Assembly: GCA_037127315.1 (NCBI GenBank)
Contig: JBBBDQ010000913.1
Location: forward strand, 4,602,501-4,666,500
Length of the DNA stretch: 64,000 bases
From: Ascarosepion bandense
Taxonomy: Eukaryota; Mollusca; Cephalopoda; Sepiida; Sepiidae
Direction: 5' to 3'
The first letter of the stretch is position 1. Every line of letters starts with the position of its first letter. The position numbers and the translations under genes are program-made. The notes beneath the pieces are model-generated. The model searched no databases, was not told the origin of the DNA, and worked only from the letters and a program-made list of their open reading frames with translations. Shown piece by piece: positions 11,026 through 22,082 of this stretch.

Positions 11026-11564
11026 AAGATCAGTTTGATTACAGGTTTTCTCTGAGCAAGGCAATCATTCTTGTAAAGTGTTCCGATGAGTGATTGAAAA
11101 TTTAAGAAACTCTGAGTTGACTTTCAATAAATATTGAACATTATATTAATATTATAAATATTGAATGTCATCATATATTGAACGTTATTATATAAATATC
11201 GAATGTTAACCTATCTTATATTGAAAATTATATAAATATTATGAATATTGAGCATTATCATATCTTATAAAAACAAAAAAAAAACGATTTTTTTTTAAAT
11301 TCAAAAATAATATTTAAATCACAATATCAATAGCATCTCGCTATAATAGAGGGACCATATATCAAATAATTTTCTATTATCAACCTTTTATCATTTAACA
11401 GTGGAAATGGAGTTTTTAAAGTTATTTTTTAAAAAATAGACAGACGCTCACGTGATGTCCAGCCGAGCACGTCACTTGTCAGCTTTTAAAGAACTCTCCT
11501 TTTCAAAAACCCAAAATAAATAATGTTGCAGTCAAAACACGAGGATAGAATAACATCAGAAAAA

Positions 11565-11890
11565 TAACATCCTTGAAAATGGCCAGTGATGTGGCCGAAA
11601 ACACTTGGAAAGTCAAAAATTTTGAAACATTTTTACATTCCTTATCTCCAGCAAAAAGGAAATATAACATAAGAATACTGGTAAAATTATATCAAAAATT
11701 AATAAAATCTTCCTTTTTGGTCATTTTTAATGAAACATGTTTAATAGAAAGATTGCTGCTCAAATATACATGTCTTATAAGTATGTATTTGGGCACCAAT
11801 CTCTCTTTTATACAGGTTTCATTAAAGATGATTTACAAGGTTTTGCAATTAAGCTTGTATCTAATTTTTCTTGTGTTCTTATAAGTTTTC
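11565..11890. repeat. Penelope-end-like element with short inverted arms
   Basis: The sequence from TTGAAAATGGCC to CTGCTCAAATATACATG (11572-11772) resembles the PLE end at 59330-59500, including a GGCC...GGCC stem followed by GAAA, a decayed hammerhead-like core. After 11773 the same terminal text runs in the opposite direction (TTTGGGCACCAATCTCTC). Its 103-codon open frame is incidental. Confidence 0.5.
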
Positions 11891-11946
11891 TTGACAAAGT
11901 ATGTAATAAAGAGAAAATCAGCACTCAATAACATCAACTAAGAATA

Positions 11947-12253
11947 TGCATTGTGGTGCAGTGTATATCGGCTCGGAACGACAGATTGGGGAGCCAAGTC
12001 CAAATTCCAGTTAAATTCCTTGCATTCACTTACACATAAATACCCTTACAAAAGGGTATTAATCTGTCACTTCCCTCCAGTTATGGGCTAAATAATATGA
12101 CAGATTGGGTTCTATAGCCTTGACTGGCAACCAGTCTACCACAGAAAGCAATGGCAACCTATTGTTGGATAGTCTTCTGCCCAGTCAGTCATGTTCCTTT
12201 CGAGACATGATTGCCCAAGCGTGTATCACGTATGGCATTTAACTGACTGACTG
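11947..12253 (+). repeat. SINE-A copy, full length
   Basis: Forward copy from GCATTGTGGTGCAGTG (A-box) through the TTCCAGTTAAATTC B-box-proximal region, GGTATTAATCTG, CTATAGCC and the terminal hairpin to TTTAACTGACTGACTG. Confidence 0.88.
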
Positions 12254-12374
12254 AATATAATAGTTAGAAACATGATTAAGGCTTCTACTGGGCATAAAGT
12301 GGGGGATTGGTTTTCTATTGTTATGAAGTAATAAACTGATCCCACTCTAATTACTACTTAATAATATAATACAT

Positions 12375-12552
12375 ATCTTCTCCCTCTAGCTATGAGTCAA
12401 ATAACAAGACAGATTGGGTTCTATAGCCTTGGCTGGCAACCAGTCTACCATAGAAAGCAATGGCAACCTACTGTAGGATAACCATTCAGTCATGTCTCTT
12501 TCGAGACATGATCGCCCAAAGCGTATATCATGTATGGCACTTAACTGACTGA
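12375..12552 (+). repeat. SINE-A copy, 5' truncated
   Basis: Begins inside the body (GAGTCAAATAACAAGACAG) and runs to the normal end ACTTAACTGACTGA. It lacks the tRNA head, as expected for a 5' truncated retroposon. Confidence 0.85.
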
Positions 12553-12596
12553 AGAACAATGTGTGCTGACTGTGTCTGGAAAATAAAAATTAAAAA

Positions 12597-12735
12597 AAGA
12601 AACATTCCTATCACTCTAGAAACATAAAAATCTATATCTTCAGCTGAAAAAAAAAAAAAAGCAAACATTCCTATCACTCTAGAAACATAAAAATCTATAT
12701 CTTCAGCTGAAAAAAAAAAAAAAAAAAGCAAACAT
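12597..12735. repeat. Two-copy tandem repeat, 63-66 bp
   Basis: The block AAACATTCCTATCACTCTAG to CTTCAGCTG plus poly(A) occurs twice. The second copy has a longer A run. The surrounding open frame on the minus strand spans the repeat and has no domain. Confidence 0.85.
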
Positions 12736-13304
12736 TCTTTAATAATGGTTGAAAAAATAGCCAAATGTGCTCGGATATATAGATTATTTGGACAATCTTT
12801 ATGCACCTTCTGTCCAAGAAAGAAAGCACATTTATGAACAGAAGAAAAATTTTGAAAAAGGTAATCACAGTACCTTGTCATCTTTAATATATAACTTTTG
12901 TTAAAAATGACAGACAAGGAACTATGGTTAAGTTTTCCATATAATTTTTCATGTGATTGTCAGAAATATTAATTCACCTGCAACATCTAAATTACAGAAA
13001 ACAAATAATAATATTTATGAATTTACATATTCCTGATCAACCCAAATTCATAAATAATCCCTGGATATACTACAACATGTTTAACAAGAATAATCATATT
13101 ACATCTATCTGACCATAGCTCTATTATGTCTCATTTAACTCTCATTGAGATCTACTAAACTATCCCGAGCATAACTGGTAATTCAAATATAATAGTATCA
13201 TCTACATGTAATAAAAAAACGGATTAAAATAATGGAAGTCTTCTCAATAAAAAAAAAAAAAAGTCAACACTCAATAATATCAGTAATAGACATTACCACA
13301 ATTA

Positions 13305-13585
13305 AAACTTATTTATAAGTGGAACTTTGTCTGTGTGTATCCGTTACCTATAGACTCCAAAACGGCTGAACTGATTTTCTTGAAAATTTATCCAGTTTTA
13401 ATGTAAGCATCTGCGAGTGTTCTTAGCTAGGTTTTGTGTCGAGGTACCCCCAATAAATATCGAAAATCGATAATCGAAAAAAATCGGATTATAGAAGGAG
13501 TGGTCAGATTTTAATCAAATTTGATACACTCATAAACAAAGACATAAGAAACGATATTCAGAAGTTTCAAGGTTGCAGTTCTTAC
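13305..13585 (+). repeat. R1 copy, broken by SINE-A
   Basis: Starts AAACTTATTTATAAGTGG and runs to AGGTTGCAGTTCTTACAA, where a SINE-A begins. Confidence 0.75.
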
Positions 13586-13862
13586 AAATCAGAGAGACGA
13601 GTTCAAATTCCGGTTGAATTTGTTTAATTCACTTACACACAAATACCCTTGGAAAAGGTATTAATCCATCGCTTCTCCCTCAAACTATGGTCTGAATAAT
13701 AGGACAGATTTGGTTCAATAGCCTTGGTTGACAACCTGTCTACCGCAGAAAAAAATGGCAACCTACTGTGAGAAAATCTTCTGCCTCGTCAGTCATGGCT
13801 CGAAAGAGATAAGATCGCTGAAGCGTGTATCATGTATGATACTTAATTGAGTGACTGATTTC
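13586..13862 (+). repeat. SINE-A copy
   Basis: The head is partly lost. The B-box word GAGTTCAAATTCCGG is at about 13600. The copy extends through the body to CTTAATTGAGTGACTGA. It inserted at the CTTACAA site of R1. Confidence 0.75.
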
Positions 13863-13924
13863 AACAGAGAATGAGATTTTATTTATAAAACTAACAGGGG
13901 TACTCAAAGTTGTCCAAAGATAAA

Positions 13925-14217
13925 TCTAAACTTATTTAGAAATAGAACTGTGTGTCTGTGTGTGTGTCCATTACGTATAGACTCCAAAACAGCTGAACCG
14001 ATTTTCTTCAAAATTTACCCAGTTGTACTATAAGTGCCTGCAAGTGTTCTTAGCTAGATTTTGTGTCAAGGTACCCCCCTGATAAATATCAAAAATTGAT
14101 AATTAAAAAAAATCGGATTATAGAAGGAGTGGTCCGATTTTAATCAAATTTGATACACACATTGACAAAGACATAAGAAACGATATTCAGAAGTTTCAAG
14201 GTAGTGCAGAAAATTGA

Positions 14218-14262
<45 letters not shown>

Positions 14263-14455
14263 AGGCAAGATGTTTGTGTGTGTGTCTGTTTACCTGTCTG
14301 TATGTCCCTTATACAAATCCACAATTTTTATCTGATTCTCACCAAACTTCACACAAATATTCTTTAGGCTGAGTCTGAGCTCCAAGATCATGGATTAGTT
14401 TTAAAGCTTTCATTGTACCCAAGCAACATCAGGCTATACTGCTAGTACATACATT
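13925..14455 (+). repeat. R1 copy with expanded (TA)n
   Basis: Forward R1 from AAACTTATTTAGAAATAG to GGCTATACTGCTAGTAC. A (TA)18 tract at 14219-14257 replaces the short TATATAA of the other copies. The TIR-like end word CAGGCTATACTGCTAGT is intact. Confidence 0.75.
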
Positions 14456-14702
14456 TTTTTTGATATTTTAAAAATGGTTGGTAGTGGTATAACTTTAATT
14501 GATGGTTAGTGTTCCAGGGTTAAAAAAAAAAACTGTTTTGATTTGGAAGCTTTCTTGTTCCGTTTAACAACAGATTGTAGGTAATTTTTTTAGCTCTGTT
14601 GCAAATCTTGCCATATGGTACTGATCAAACCTACTGTTATGATAAGTAGTTTTGTTATCAACATAATTTCTGGGTTTAAAACTGATGACATTATTATATT
14701 TA

Positions 14703-14945
14703 TACTAGCAGTATAGTCCGACATTGCTCAGGTGTAATGAAAGCTTTAATACTAATCAATGGTCCTGGAGCTCAGGCTCTTTGGACATTGGTACGAAAGA
14801 CTAAAAGCAATAGCTGTTTCCAGTTAAAGCAAAACCATAGACTGAAAGAAAATGAATGGATGTAAGTCAAATTTTGATTTTCTGGTATCGATATCAAATA
14901 AGTTTTTTTCATTGTAAATTGGATAAATAAAACATTTGGACAATT
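14703..14945 (-). repeat. R1 end fragment
   Basis: Starts TACTAGCAGTATAGTCCG and includes AATGAAAGCTTTAATACT. It matches the R1 end at 5290-5536 in reverse orientation. Confidence 0.7.
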
Positions 14946-14999
14946 TTTATATAATTTACCTACTGAAAAGTAAAACATAATAAATCACATAAAACTTAT

Positions 15000-15085
15000 A
15001 TAAAAACTTAGCCATAGCCCATTGTCTGTCATTCTTAATGATACTTGCATAAAAGAGGGACTGCTGCCGAAAGACTATATTTATG
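15000..15085 (+). repeat. Penelope-end-like fragment
   Basis: The words TGTCTGTCATTCTTAATG and AAAAGAGGGACTGCTGCC match the terminal text found at 60350-60410 next to (TA)n. Confidence 0.5.
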
Positions 15086-15299
15086 TAGATAGAGAGAGAT
15101 AGTCAACATGGAAAATATCAAATACTAAAAAAATTAATACAAAAAAACTTAATACTGGGCAATTCAAATGCTGATTGATTGACTAGTTTGTTTTCGTTTT
15201 TTTTTTTTTGTTGGTGAGAGGAGGGGGGTATCAACCCTTTGCACAGAAAATATTTTTAGATTATAATATTGATTGTTTTTTTTTGTTTTGTTTTTTTAG

Positions 15300-15440
15300 A
15301 TCTGTCATACCCACAGTTGGAAGAGGTGAATTCATCAGAACTTGATTAACAAACAAAATAAAAAATAAATTATCATATGGCCATAAAATGGGGGATCAAA
15401 CTGGGATCTGGATCCTTTGATAGTAATCAATACACAAGGA
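15300..15440. repeat. Short dispersed repeat
   Basis: The phrases GAGGTGAATTCAT and AAAATGGGGGATCAA recur at 18235-18350, and a shorter match (AAAGTGGGGGATTGG) is at 12298. No family is assigned. Confidence 0.5.
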
Positions 15441-15594
15441 GAAATCTGAATTTAGAAATTATAGAAATAGCAACACGAAACCACTCCCCTATAATTTCCA
15501 ACAAACCATGGCAATTCACAGATAATGAATAGGAATATGTAGAGAACTAAGATCATCTACATCCTAAAAAAACATTGGATTAAAAATAGTTCCT

Positions 15595-16180
15595 TTGAAG
15601 AAAAAAAATGAAAAAGTGGGTAAAAAATGAATGAATAAACAATGAAAAAGAATGAAGAAATGGACAAAAACAAAAAAAGAATGAAAAGATGGATAGAATG
15701 AAGAAAAAGAATGAAAAGATGGACAAAAAGAAGAAAAAGATGGACAAAAAGAAGGAATAGATGGATAAAAAAAATGAAAAGACAGACAAAAAGAAAAAAG
15801 AATGACAAGACGGAGAAAAAGAAGAAAAAGAATGAAAAGATGGATAAAAAGAAAAGAAATGAAGAAAATGAACGGAAACAGGAAACGAAAAAATAAATGG
15901 AAAAAAAATGAACAAAAATAAAAAAAGAAAAATTAATGAAAAAAAAAATGAATGAAAAATAAAGTTTAAAGAAAGAAAAAAGTAAATAAACAAGGAAAAT
16001 ATAATAGTTTCTTTCCTTCAAAAACAAAAATGTGTCAAAATTTTATATTGAAAAAGTGAAAAAGAAAAACTGCAGAAACAAAAATATGTGAAAAGAAAAT
16101 TGAAAGAACAAAAAAAAGAGTGAGACATAAAAACGAGTAAGAACGACGAATATTGAAGGAAAAAAGAAACAAAGAAAATA
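15595..16180. repeat. Purine-rich degenerate minisatellite
   Basis: Irregular units around GAATGAAAAGATGGACAAAA and AGAAGAAA. The complementary strand gives long F/S/L-rich open frames (15557-16027), which are artefacts. Confidence 0.85.
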
Positions 16181-16199
16181 ACGATGAAACATGGCTACC

Positions 16200-17140
16200 C
16201 GTTATTTAAGATGGGAACTACAAACATCCATTAAACAATTAACAGAAATTGCAGATTTGATGACAATGCAATAAACGAAAATGGAAGAAAATGCAGTGGT
16301 CTTGCCAAGGCCACTAACATCACCATTAGTTACCCTGATATCAGCACAATCACAAACCTAAACCGACCAATCTAACCCAAGAATCAACCTTTCACATCCT
16401 TGATATCCTTCTACTTTCACATCTCCATGAAAACGTACCTCACCAATTCACCCCATTGCCTGTTTTTTTTTTAAACCTTTGTGTCTAGCGACTGAGAAAA
16501 TGTCCGCGGTGAGGTAGCAAGGAAGAGAGTTTCTTCAAACAAGTTACCGCCGAAAAACTCAGTAGCCAATCATCTGCACGGACCACTCTGTCTCAGATTC
16601 CTTTTTTATTTATTTATTTCTCGTCTCTCTCTATCTCTCTAAGCGTACAGCCCGTTGCATTTTCCTAGGAACTAACCAATTGTATTACGAACGCTCCAGC
16701 GAGTTGATCTTGGAAAAAGAACCTATGAACACTCTGAAGCAGTAAGAAGTAAAAACAAAAGCTTCACTCATCACCGACACCATCTTCCTCCCTCGTTCAC
16801 GTCGTCGTTGTGGTGCCGGGCCTGCCACCTATAATAAAAATTCCCCGGATTCTCTCCCTCTCCACTATCCTGCCCAATTTTTAAACTCCACGCCATCAGT
16901 CCCAGACATCTCACTAATCACTCTATCGTTGTACCTTTTCTATCATACATTGCTATGAGAGAGGGGTTCAGCTAACCCTACCCCTTCCAGAGAAGCCTTC
17001 TTCAATGTCCCATATGCCAAAGAATCATTTCTCATCTTTGGTGAGCCATCCAAGTCTTAATTGGTAGTAACTTTTCATCCATAAAAGAAAAAAAATAAAC
17101 GAACAACACAATTCCTATCACTTTTTTGAATATATCCAAC
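16200..17140. other. Mixed-composition spacer, nothing assigned
   Basis: More balanced base composition than its neighbours (about 16450-17050), with pyrimidine-rich runs. I see no coding frame with a recognisable domain and no repeat shared with the window. It could be an unrelated repeat or unique DNA. Confidence 0.4.
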
Positions 17141-17186
17141 TCTGGTTTATACACTTAAATGTGTTCAGTTTTAAAAACCAGTTTTA

Positions 17187-17665
17187 ATGCCGAGGTGGTG
17201 TATTTTGACTGAGGATGGAAAGTGCAACATGGAGATCCAAAGATGCACTGACATGGCCAAAGACGCATTTCAGAAGCTAACCAGAGTACTGAAAGACAGG
17301 AAAATCTCATTAGAAACAAAGAAAAGAGTGCTGGATTGCTATGTGATATCTGTTATGTATGGAAGTAAATGCTGGATGATCTCATCAAGGATGAAGGAGA
17401 GGCTTGAGGCAGTAGAAATATAGTTTTACAGAAGGATGCTGAGGATTCCATGGACAGAGCACGTGTATAATGATGAGGTGTAGGATGCAAACGAGAAGAA
17501 AACTGATACTAAATATCAGGAAGAGACAAATGAGGTTCCTAAGACACGTAATGAGGAAGGAGGGCCTAGAGAACTTGATATTCAAAGGTCAGAGAGGGGG
17601 GAAAGCAGTACGAGATGTACTTGATAGGTCTGAGCAAATGGATGGCAGAGTGGGGTTCGGAAGAT
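17187..17665 (+). mobile_element. LINE-R reverse transcriptase C-terminal relic, 5' part
   Basis: Frame 1 reads CTDMAKDAFQKLTRVLKDRK, then VLDCYVISVMYGSKCWMISS and a stop after RLEAVEI. Translation resumes in other frames as FYRRMLRIPWTEH and RKRQMRFLRHVMRKEGLENL. This is the region after the RT catalytic domain of a non-LTR retrotransposon; the catalytic part is absent. The element is split by a SINE-B insertion at 17666 and resumes at 18079. Confidence 0.85.
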
Positions 17666-18078
17666 TTGCGTTTGAGTTTTGTTTAACAACATATCAACCT
17701 CTGTGGGTTATTTAATGCCAAAAAGATAGGGTTTTAAGATGTTTTTTTTTAAATGTTCAGTTATAATGAGAAGGTTGATTTAGTCAGATTTTGATGAAAA
17801 AAATATTATTATTTATTTTAGAAAACTGAAGTATTCCAGTTTTTTATTCAAAAATGTATATATTTCTATTAAAGTCTATTTTTATACTTTCATACTGTTT
17901 TCACCAAAGTTTGGGGATAAACCATTTGCCCATAGCTGGGACCCTAACAGGTGCTACCACACAGGGTCAGGGTAGACCTGGGAATAACAGCATTTGAGAG
18001 GTTATTCCCTGCTCCTCACAACCTCTCAATTAGAGGCCTTGCTGCCAGATGTAGTTTATCATCATACCCAGGACCAGG
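17666..18078 (+). repeat. SINE-B copy with target duplication
   Basis: 413-bp insertion starting near TTGCGTTTGAGTTTTG and ending TACCCAGGACCAGG. It is flanked by GTTCGGAAGAT (17655-17665) and GTTTGGAAGAG (18079-18089), a 9/11 match that fits an old target duplication within LINE-R. Landmarks are CAACCTCTGTGGGTTATTTA, TAAAGTCTATTTTTATAC and TGCCCATAGCTGGGACCCTA. No clear tRNA head was seen. Confidence 0.8.
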
Positions 18079-18185
18079 GTTTGGAAGAGATACCAAGAGA
18101 AAAAATATTGAGAGCGACAAGAGACAGAGCCAAATGGAAGTCCATGATCACCTACGTCCTGAAGGGACACGGCACATGAAGTAAG
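18079..18185 (+). mobile_element. LINE-R 3' coding end
   Basis: Continuation of the element broken at 17665. The frame reads RATRDRAKWKSMITYVLKGH and then stops, a natural-looking C-terminus. It is followed at 18235-18350 by a short dispersed repeat. Confidence 0.75.
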
Positions 18186-18389
18186 AAGAAATAAAACTAA
18201 AAGGCATGACTGCGTAGCTAATCAGTAATGAGAAGAGGTGGATTCATACCTAATCAGAATTTGATAAACAAACAAGAAATTATAATGTGGATATAAAGTG
18301 GGGGATCAACTCTCTATTATAATCAATATATAAACTGATCCCTCACTTTGTCGCATTGCTAGTTTCTTTCCATTTATATTGTAGATTTA

Positions 18390-18530
18390 TAGGCTTGAGC
18401 AAATGGATTGCCGAGCAGGGTTTGGGAGGAGTAACAAGAGAAAAAATATTAAGAGAGATATGAGACAGAACCAAGTGGAAGTCCATGATCGCCTACGTCC
18501 TGAAAGGACACGGCACATGAAAAAGAAGGT
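18390..18530 (+). mobile_element. Second LINE-R 3' coding end
   Basis: AGCAAATGGATTGCCGAGCA leads into a diverged copy of the same C-terminus (GRSNKRKNIKRDMRQNQVEV), ending at GGACACGGCACATGA. It lies 200 bp after the first copy. Confidence 0.7.
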
Positions 18531-18544
18531 TGGAACTGTTGATT

Positions 18545-19310
18545 TCACAAAGTCCCCTGAATGTCACTTAGTGGTATATTACTGCCACTGTCGTGTAGGG
18601 GGTTACATAGGAGGAATGTTATGAGGAGTGAGAGGTTGTAGGGGTGTCAAGAAGAGAGTAGGAGAGGGAAGAAATTACAGATGAAAGTGGGGTGGATGAG
18701 GAGGAATGCTATGAGGAGTGAGGTTGTAGGGGGTGTCAAGAAGAGAGTATGAGAGGGAAGAAATTAAACAGATGAAAGTGGGGTGGATGAGGAGGAATGT
18801 TATGAGGAGTGAGGTTGTAGGGGGTGTCAGGAAGAGAGTAGGAGAGGGAAGAGATTACAGATGAGAGTGGGGTTGATGAGGAGGAATGTTATGAGGAATG
18901 AGGTTGTAGGGGGTGTCAGGAAGAGAGTAGGAGAGGGAAGAGATTACAGATGAGAGTGAGGTGGACAAGGAGGAATGTTATGAGGAGTGAGAGGTTGTAG
19001 GGGGTGTCAGGAAGAAAGTAAGAGAGGGAAGTTCCATTTATAACTAAGTTCAGATATATTTTTTTTATAATCCTGTCACCTCAAGCAAAGCATTTTACTG
19101 CCACTGTAGTGCAGGAGGTTATATAGGAGGAATGTTGTGAGGAGTGAGAGATTGTAGGGGGTGTCAGGAAGAGAGTAGGAGAGGGAAGAGATTACCAATG
19201 AGAGTGGAGTGGACGAGGAGGAATGTTATGAGGAGTGAGAGGTTGTAGGGTGTGTCAGGAAGAGAGTAGGAGTGGGAAGAGAGTACTGATGAGAGTGGGG
19301 TGGATGTAGA
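18545..19310 (-). mobile_element. LINE-J 3' UTR with 90-bp minisatellite
   Basis: The minus-strand 3' UTR of LINE-J contains about six tandem units of 88-92 bp, each holding GAGGAATGTTATGAGGAG and GGGTGTCA(A/G)GAAGAGAG on the plus strand (starts near 18611, 18700, 18791, 18881, 18968 and 19123, with a further one at 19217). At 19030-19115 the array is interrupted by an R1 scrap and a second LINE-J 3' end (GCAGTAAAATGCTTTGCTTG on the minus strand), so two copies may be joined. Confidence 0.75.
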
Positions 19311-19690
19311 AAAGCATGAGAGAGAGGACTTAAGTTAGTGAGACATTTAAATTTAAATTCTTGGAGATTGTAACTATCAGGAAAGCAAGTATGTGGAAGA
19401 GAATTCCACAGGCAGAAAGTGCAAGAAAAGAAGCTACTGGAGTAGAATTTGCGTTTACAATTTATTGGTTTCTCAGTAAAAGGGTAGGACTTAGTTGCTA
19501 ATCTTGTGGCTCGAGGAAATTCGTATATGGAGGGTACCAGTGAACTAAGTTCATCGGAGCAGAAGCCGTGAAAGTATTTGTAGAAGAGACACAGAGAAGC
19601 CACACTACATCAGTGAGAAAGCGACTGTATCGAAGCTGCCAAGTCGGGATCGATATAAATAATATTTCAAATAATAGCTTTACTAAGCAC
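19300..19690 (-). mobile_element. LINE-J reverse transcriptase C-terminal relic
   Basis: On the minus strand, VASLCLFYKYFHGFCSDELS is followed by ATRLATKSYPFT and CLWNSLPHTCFPDSYNLQEF. The tail is continuous with the 3' UTR at 18545-19310. Upstream (19604-19690) the frame decays but still matches the RDVASL region. Confidence 0.85.
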
Positions 19691-19925
19691 AAAACACCTG
19701 GTAAGAGATCTATGAATGAAGATGTTGCTGTGATTATTGCTAACAAAAGAAAAGTTGACACTAATGTTAATAAGGTAACTGGGCTGAGAACCCCCAACCT
19801 AGGACAGATAAGGTCACTTACAATGGCTGCACATTACCTAAGAACTTTTCCAATGTTTTCCGAAATTTTCTATTTGTGATGAGTCATGTCAGCACCTGAA
19901 AAACTTTTGGATTTTTGGATAAAGA

Positions 19926-20064
19926 ATCAGTCAGTTAAGTGCTATACGCAATGCATGCTTGGGCAATTATGTCTCTTTCAATTCATGACTGACTAGGCAG
20001 AAGATTTTTCCGCAATAGGTTGCCATTACATTCTGCAGTAGACTGATTGCCAAGCAAGGCTATA
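19926..20064 (-). repeat. SINE-A, distal part, split by mariner
   Basis: Runs from CAGTCAGTTAAGTGC to CAAGGCTATA, then stops where the mariner begins. The SINE resumes after the transposon at 21368 with TAGAACACATCTGTCC. Confidence 0.9.
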
Positions 20065-21367
20065 ACATATAACTCAATAAATCCCGAGCCTAACTAATAA
20101 AATCCCTTTTAGGCAAAATTCGACTTTATTCATCAACATAGTCTCCCTCGAGAGTGATAAACAAATTCTAATTCTTCTCTAACAATTCAATGCCTTCTTT
20201 TGTAGAACGATTTGTCTTTGGCATCAAAATACGCCACAGTTTCTGATATCATTTCTTCATTGGAGCCAAATCTCTTTCCCTGAAGCATTCTTCTGAGGTC
20301 TGCAAACAGCCAGTAGTCGCTGGGGGCCAAGGATGGAGAATAGGATGGATGCGAAAGCAATTCAATTTGCAATTCATGTAGTTTTGCCATCGTTGCAATT
20401 GACTTGTGACACTGTATGTTGTCTTGGTGAAAGATCACTTTTTTCTTCATTTACAGCTGTTTTTTTTTTTTTTTGCAATTTCTTCCTTCAAACACACCGA
20501 TAATGCAATATAATATTTGCTATTGATGATTCTTCTTTTCTGAAGGTAATCGATGAACAAAATACTTAGCACATCCCAAAATACGGAGGCCAAAACCTTG
20601 CCTGTTGATGTTTGCATCTTTGGTCACTTTGGACAGCTTTCATCTATTGCTGTCCATTCAGCTGACTGCAGATTTGACTCCAGAGTGAAATGGTGGATCC
20701 ATGTTTCATCCATTGTTGCATATTTATGCAAAACCTCCTTCTTGTTTTGTAGAAACAGTCGCAAACAATGCTCTGAATCGTCAACGCATTGTTGTTTTTG
20801 ATCAACTGTGAGCAAACGTAACACCCACTTTGAACACAGCTTTCTCATTGAAAAATGTTCATGCAAAATGGAGAATAAACTGCCTTCTGACATGTTCAAC
20901 TCCTCTACTATCTCCCGCAACTTCAATTTATGATCGACCTGAACTAGTTTGTGGAATTTTTAATTTTTTTTCTGGAACAACTGCCGATTTAGGGTGACAT
21001 TCAGCATTCAGCATCAATTGTGTCTGTACAGCTATGTTTAAAGTCAACATACCACCTCTTAACTATTGTTTCTGACAGAGTAGAGTCCGAACAACATTTA
21101 TCAAGCCATTGCTTTGCTTGAACAGCATTTTCCTCATCAGAAAGCAATACTTTATCAACACACAAAATTCAGATTTTTCCATTATTTTGAAAATTTGCAA
21201 CAGTAGCTTCACTTAAATAACTGTAATTTGTAAACTAATGATCCGATTGGGCCTAAATTTTGTCATATGCTATTTAAACGTTAGTACTTCATAAAAATCA
21301 TATGGATTTTTTTTTTTATTAGTAGCACCATCTATATGTCAGGCTCAGGACTTATTGAGTGATGTGT
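20065..21367 (-). mobile_element. Complete but inactive mariner element
   Basis: 1303 bp, the usual mariner length. The terminal inverted repeats read ACATATAACTCAATAAATCC at the left and ACACATCACTCAATAAGTCC at the right (reverse complement), followed by GAGCC in both. TA target duplications are at 20063-20064 and 21368-21369. The single transposase gene lies on the minus strand and is broken. The insertion site is inside a SINE-A. Confidence 0.93.
20130..21182 (-). pseudogene. mariner transposase, frameshifted
   Basis: Would encode about 350 residues of a DD34D transposase that cuts and pastes the element at TA sites. The start ATG is at 21182 (MEKSEF). The N-terminal helix-turn-helix part (21182-20930) has at least two frameshifts. 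The first catalytic aspartate is in DETWIHHFT (frame 20926-20624), the second in HQDN and the third in PSDYW (frame 20450-20187), with exactly 34 residues between the last two. Another shift near 20200 separates the C-terminus, which ends EGDYVDE. All three catalytic aspartates survive, but no continuous protein is possible. Confidence 0.9.
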
Positions 21368-21400
21368 TAGAACACATCTGTCCTATTTAACCTATGACTG
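21368..21400 (-). repeat. SINE-A, middle piece
   Basis: Short continuation (GAACACATCTGTCC to CCTATGACTG) of the SINE-A split by the mariner. It is then interrupted again at about 21401. Confidence 0.85.
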
Positions 21401-21742
21401 TGTTATATCCCGTGGGGGAATAAACAGGAAAAGAATAGTGCAAAAATAATACTTAACACTGAAGATAAAGGAATAGAGATTTATTATACCACAGTACAAT
21501 AAACCAATAGACAATACAAGGACACCAACGAATAGTTAAAAGGTACACCAATCAATTAGGCAATGTCTCTGTCTAGGATGTATGCGTCCGTCAAGGGACG
21601 TATGAGTCTGTTGAGTGAAGAATGCTTCTGTCTAGTGACGTATACTCTCGTCTAGTGACGATGACTCTATAGTTCACTCCAGTCACAGTCTTTTATAGAC
21701 TGGGCCATACCCATTCCAGAGTAGGACAGGATATTCCTCTGC
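21401..21742 (-). mobile_element. Solo-LTR-like insertion
   Basis: About 340 bp between two pieces of the same SINE-A. The ends are TGTTATATCC and GGATATTCCTCTGCA, a short imperfect inverted repeat with TG...CA termini. On the minus strand a TATA-box-like TCTATAAAAGACTG lies near the start, as expected for an LTR promoter. I cannot see a clear 4-6 bp target duplication and there is no internal coding region. Alternative: an unrelated short insertion. Confidence 0.5.
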
Positions 21743-21763
21743 AAGAAGCAACAGATTAATACC

Positions 21764-22082
21764 TTTTGCAATTTCTTCCTTCAAACACACCGATAATGCA
21801 ATATAATATTTGCTATTGATGATTCTTCTTTTCTGAAGGTAATCGATGAACAAAATACTTAGCGTATCCCAAAATACGGAGGCCAAAACCTTGCCTGTTG
21901 ATGTTTGCATCTTTGGTCACTTTGGACAGCTTTCATCTATTGCTGTCCACTCAGCTGACTGCAGATTTGACTCCAGAGTGAAATGGTGGATCCATGTTTC
22001 ATCCATTATTGCATATTTATGCAAAACCTCCTCCTTGTTTTGTAGAAACAGTCGCAAACAACGCTCTGAATTGTCAACGCAT
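21764..22082 (-). repeat. Duplicate of mariner segment
   Basis: Near-identical copy of 20475-20793, part of the transposase region around the first catalytic aspartate. It is joined on the left to SINE-A text at a shared TTTTGC and on the right to LTR-like sequence. Confidence 0.9.

Noticed and set aside
11573..11884. 103-codon frame
   Set aside because: It crosses an inverted PLE-end-like repeat; the translation mirrors that repeat.
20553..20801. Plus-strand frames over the mariner and its duplicate (also 21846-22088)
   Set aside because: They are antisense shadows of the transposase gene.
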